This document shows, piece by piece, positions 59,021-64,000 of a stretch of 64,000 nt of DNA. The notes beneath the pieces are model-generated. The model was not told the origin of the DNA and did no database searches. It saw only the letters and a list, made by a program, of their open reading frames with translations. The position numbers and the translations under genes are program-made. Position 1 is the first letter of the stretch. Every line of letters starts with the position of its first letter. Source of the DNA: Gammaproteobacteria bacterium (lineage in GTDB: Bacteria > Pseudomonadota > Gammaproteobacteria > Poriferisulfidales > GCA-002705445); NCBI GenBank assembly GCA_018674175.1, contig JABHAT010000016.1, positions 65,463-129,462 of the forward strand. The letters are read 5' to 3'.

Positions 59021-60481
59021 CTATATCCAGTTTGGAAGCTCTCCAATTTGAGCGTCAAATACAAGCTTAATGAAAATTATACTAATGATCGTGACCACGA
59101 CGATTGAGATAATATTTAACAGGAACCCAGCCTTAATCATATCTTTTATTGCAATTTTACCGCTCCCAAAAACAACTGCGTTTGGAGGAGTTGCTATCGG
59201 CAACATAAATGCACAACTAGCTGCAATAGTTGCTGGAATAACAAAGAACAAAGGATTTTGATTTATACTAATAGCAAATATAATTAGGATTGGCATAAAT
59301 GTTGCGACTGTTGCTGTATTAGAATTTAACTCTGTTAGATAAATTATTAATGCAACAGCAATAAATATCAAAAGATAAATATTATAACCATAGAAATAAT
59401 TTGAAAATTCTCCAATCCATATCGCTAAACCTGATGAATTAAATGCTTTTGATAATGCAATACCACCACCTACTAAAAGTAATATTCCCCAAGGAATTTT
59501 ATTTGCAGTCTCCCAGTTACAAGCTCTTGTTGTTTTGCTAGTTGGAATTAAAAATAATAGTAGAGCTCCTAAAAGTCCTATAGATGTATCATTTAAATTT
59601 AAATTAAATATTTCATTTAAACTTCTTCTAAGAACCCAAAATGTAGCTGTTAAAAAAAATACTGTGGCAACAATTTTTTCTGTAAAAGATGGGCTGCCAA
59701 TTTCTCCTCTCATTTCTTGAATTGTTCTTTCCAGTGCATTCGATTTTTTTTTAGATACATTGAAGCTTATATTTGTTAGAAAAAACCAGACTGTTGGTAA
59801 TAAAAAAATTGCTACTGGTAAGCCAATAAGCAACCAATCTAAAAAACTTATTTCATAATTGTAACTGTCGCTAAGAATACTAGACAACATGATATTTGTT
59901 GGAGTACCTATTAATGTAGAAGCACCTCCAATAGATGCGGAATAAGCTATTGCAAGTAATAATGGTATTGCAAAATTTTCATTTCTAATATTTGGCTGAT
60001 TTGAAAAAATTGTAATCACAGATACTGCTATGGGTAACATCATTATTGTTGAGGCAGTATTACTTACCCACATACTTATAAAAGCTGTAGCAATCATAAA
60101 TCCTGCAATTATCTTACTTGGGCTTGTTCCTGATAAAGATAAAATATTTAAAGCTATTCTTTTATGTAATCCACAAGCTTCCATAGCTGATGCAATTATA
60201 AAGCCTCCTAAAAATAATAAAACTAGCGGGTGCGCATAAGAACTTGCAACTAACTTTAAATCAAAAATATTAAAAATAGGAAATAAAATAAGAGGTATTA
60301 TACCCGTCAAATATATTGGTATGGCTTCTGTTATCCACCAAATTGTCATCAATAAAGCTACACCTGCAGTTAACCATCCTATCTTACTAAGACCTTCGGG
60401 AGGCTCAGAAAATATAAATATAGATAATACAGATAAACCAATTATTAAACCAAATAAAGAAATTGCATCTCTACTAAACAA
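59021..60481 (-). CDS. DASS/SLC13-family sodium:anion (dicarboxylate/sulfate) symporter
   Basis: WWITEAIPIYLTGIIPLILFPIF, FLGGFIIASAMEACGLHKRIAL, WVSNTASTIMMLPIAVSV, GGASTLIGTPTNIML. Confidence 0.93.
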   Translation of the reverse strand: MFSRDAISLFGLIIGLSVLSIFIFSEPPEGLSKIGWLTAGVALLMTIWWITEAIPIYLTGIIPLILFPIFNIFDLKLVASSYAHPLVLLFLGGFIIASAMEACGLHKRIALNILSLSGTSPSKIIAGFMIATAFISMWVSNTASTIMMLPIAVSVITIFSNQPNIRNENFAIPLLLAIAYSASIGGASTLIGTPTNIMLSSILSDSYNYEISFLDWLLIGLPVAIFLLPTVWFFLTNISFNVSKKKSNALERTIQEMRGEIGSPSFTEKIVATVFFLTATFWVLRRSLNEIFNLNLNDTSIGLLGALLLFLIPTSKTTRACNWETANKIPWGILLLVGGGIALSKAFNSSGLAIWIGEFSNYFYGYNIYLLIFIAVALIIYLTELNSNTATVATFMPILIIFAISINQNPLFFVIPATIAASCAFMLPIATPPNAVVFGSGKIAIKDMIKAGFLLNIISIVVVTIISIIFIKLVFDAQIGELPNWI

Positions 60482-60484
60482 TTT

Positions 60485-62022
60485 TTATTCCCACTCTATT
60501 GTTGCTGGTGGCTTTGATGAAATATCTAAACAAACACGAGAAATATCTGGGACATCATTAATTATTTTAGTAGATACTTCTTCTAGAAATTCAAATGGAA
60601 AATTAAATGGCTTAGCTGTCATAAAATCAATTGTTTTTACGGCTCTTAAAGACACTACATTCCCATAAGATCTTCCGTCGCCAGTGACACCAACTGATTT
60701 AACTGGCATAAAAACTGTAAAAGCTTGAGAAATTTTATTGTATAAATTTTTTTCATGTAACATTTTTATAAATATATCATCAGCCTGTCTTAATATATCT
60801 GCGTATTCAGTTTTTACTTCTCCAAGAATTCTAACTGCTAATCCTGGGCCGGGAAATGGATGTCTATTTATTAACTTTGAATCTATGCCCAACTCAATAC
60901 CAAGCTTCCTTACTTCATCCTTAAAAAGTTCTCTCAAAGGTTCTAAAAGTTTTAGATTCATATCTTTGGGTAAGCCCCCTACATTATGATGAGATTTAAT
61001 AAGGTGTGCATTTTCTGAAGATGCTGCAGACTCAATTACATCTGGATAAATAGTTCCTTGTGCCAACCACTTCGCATTTTTTATTTTCTTCGATTCTCTT
61101 TCAAAAACATCAATAAATGTCTTGCCGATTACTTTTCTTTTATCTTCGGGATCTGTAACCCCATTAAGTCTTCCTAAAAATAATTTAGCTGCATCTACAT
61201 AAATAATTTTTATATTTTTGAAATCTTTAAAACCTTTTTCAACTTGCTCTTTCTCATTTAATCTCAAAAGTCCATTATCAATAAATATACATGTGAGCTG
61301 ACTTTGAATAGCTTTATGAATAATAGCTGCTGCAACTGATGAATCAACACCACCTGATAAACCTAATATTACATGATCACTTTGTACTTTTTCTCTAATA
61401 TGAGAAACTTGGTTATCTATTATATTTTTTGTTGTCCACTCTCCTTTTGACCTACATATTTTATTAACAAAATTATAAATTATTTTACCCTCATCTAGTG
61501 TGTGAGTTACCTCAGGATGAAATTGAATGCCATATATCTCTCTATCATTTGACTTTATTGCAGATAAACTTTTTTTATTAGTAGTTGCTATAACTGAAAA
61601 ATTATTTGGAATTTCTGTAACACTATCACCATGCGACATCCAAACTTCTAAAGTTTTATTTAAACCATTTAGGATTGGAACATCTTTTTTAATTTCTAAC
61701 TTTGCTTTTCCATATTCTCTTGATGTAGATTCTTGAATTTTTCCGTTGAATTTTTTACATATTAGCTGCATCCCAAAACAAATTCCCAATAAAGGGGTGT
61801 TTTTTTTAAACAATAGATCAGGTAAATCATAGTTATTGTTCTCTATTACAGAATTTGGCCCACCAGAAAGAATTACACCTAAAATATTATCTAGATTTTT
61901 AATTTTGATTAATGATTCTGGACTCAACACTTCGCAGTAAGTATTATTTTCTCTTATGCGCCTTGCAATTAATTGGGTATATTGAGAACCGTAATCAATT
62001 ACTAATATTTTTTCTTCATGCA

Positions 62023-62023
<1 letters not shown>
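60485..62023 (-). CDS. guaA: GMP synthase (glutamine-hydrolysing)
   Basis: VIDYGSQYTQLIARRIRE, LGICFGMQLI, GLSGGVDSSVAAAII, RHPFPGPGLAVRILGEV, KPPATIEWE. Confidence 0.97.
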
Positions 62024-63501
<1,478 letters not shown>

Positions 63502-63575
63502 CTACAAAACGGTATTATAGGTTTTATTTAAGAAAAGTAAACAAAAGTATCTTTATATTGTATATTACAAATATC

Positions 63576-64000
63576 ATGGTAAATGCAGAAGAAAAAATCT
63601 ATAGCGTAAGTGAGATTAATAGTCACGTTAAGGACATTATTGAGTGCTCATTTAATGGGTATGTAATAGTGGAAGGAGAAATATCTCAATTAAATAAAGC
63701 TCAAAGTGGCCATATTTACATTACACTTAAAGATGAAACGTCATCAGTTAAATGTACATTGTGGAGTGCTCGAGTATCAAAAATGCAGGTTTATCCAAAA
63801 GTTGGATTAAAAGCCTTAATAAAGTGTAAAGTTTCTTTTTATGAAAAGAATGGAACTTACCAGCTGGATATAGTTGGAATTTCTTCTGTTAGCACTGGAA
63901 AATTTCACGAACTTTTTGAAAAGTTAAAATTAAAACTTAAGGACGAAGGTTTATTTGATATAAAATTTAAAAAGAATTTACCAAAATATCCTAAATCAAT
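63576..64000 (+). CDS. xseA: exodeoxyribonuclease VII large subunit, truncated by window end
   Basis: MVNAEEKIYSVSEINSHVKDIIECSFNGYVIVEGEISQLNKAQSGHIYITLKDETSSVKCTLWSARV; divergent to guaB. Confidence 0.93.
   Translation, partial: MVNAEEKIYSVSEINSHVKDIIECSFNGYVIVEGEISQLNKAQSGHIYITLKDETSSVKCTLWSARVSKMQVYPKVGLKALIKCKVSFYEKNGTYQLDIVGISSVSTGKFHELFEKLKLKLKDEGLFDIKFKKNLPKYPKS

Overview
AT-rich, densely packed 64 kb chromosomal segment from a streamlined gammaproteobacterium, probably marine (taxonomy inferred from gene content and order, not searched). No rRNA, CRISPR array, IS element or phage was found. Housekeeping blocks: moaA (partial); glyA-nrdR-ribD-ribE-ribBX-ribH-nusB-thiL-pgpA; msbA-lpxK-Trm112-kdsB; lolC/E-lolD; ccmABCDEFGH(I); mfd-csiV-like; nagZ; folP; lepA-degP; nadB; orn; recR-ybaB-dnaX; aceA-icd; a liv-type ABC operon; tadA; guaB-guaA; xseA (partial). 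There are three tRNAs: Ala-GGC, Ser-UGA and Ser-GGA. Most notable observations: (1) a methanethiol oxidase (MtoX/SBP56) locus with SCO, MauG-like and TlpA-like genes plus a divergent second SCO, and a strong intrinsic terminator between mtoX and its accessory genes; (2) a divergent formaldehyde-activating-enzyme (Fae) homologue in the same window; (3) a 13-A run in dnaX where slippage by either +1 or -1 gives an almost immediate stop, consistent with tau/gamma production by slippage; (4) an ANL-family (FadD-like) protein in the liv operon whose ATP-binding motifs look degenerate; (5) a short MltF-like lytic transglycosylase with no obvious ATG start. All calls come from reading motifs; no database search was run.
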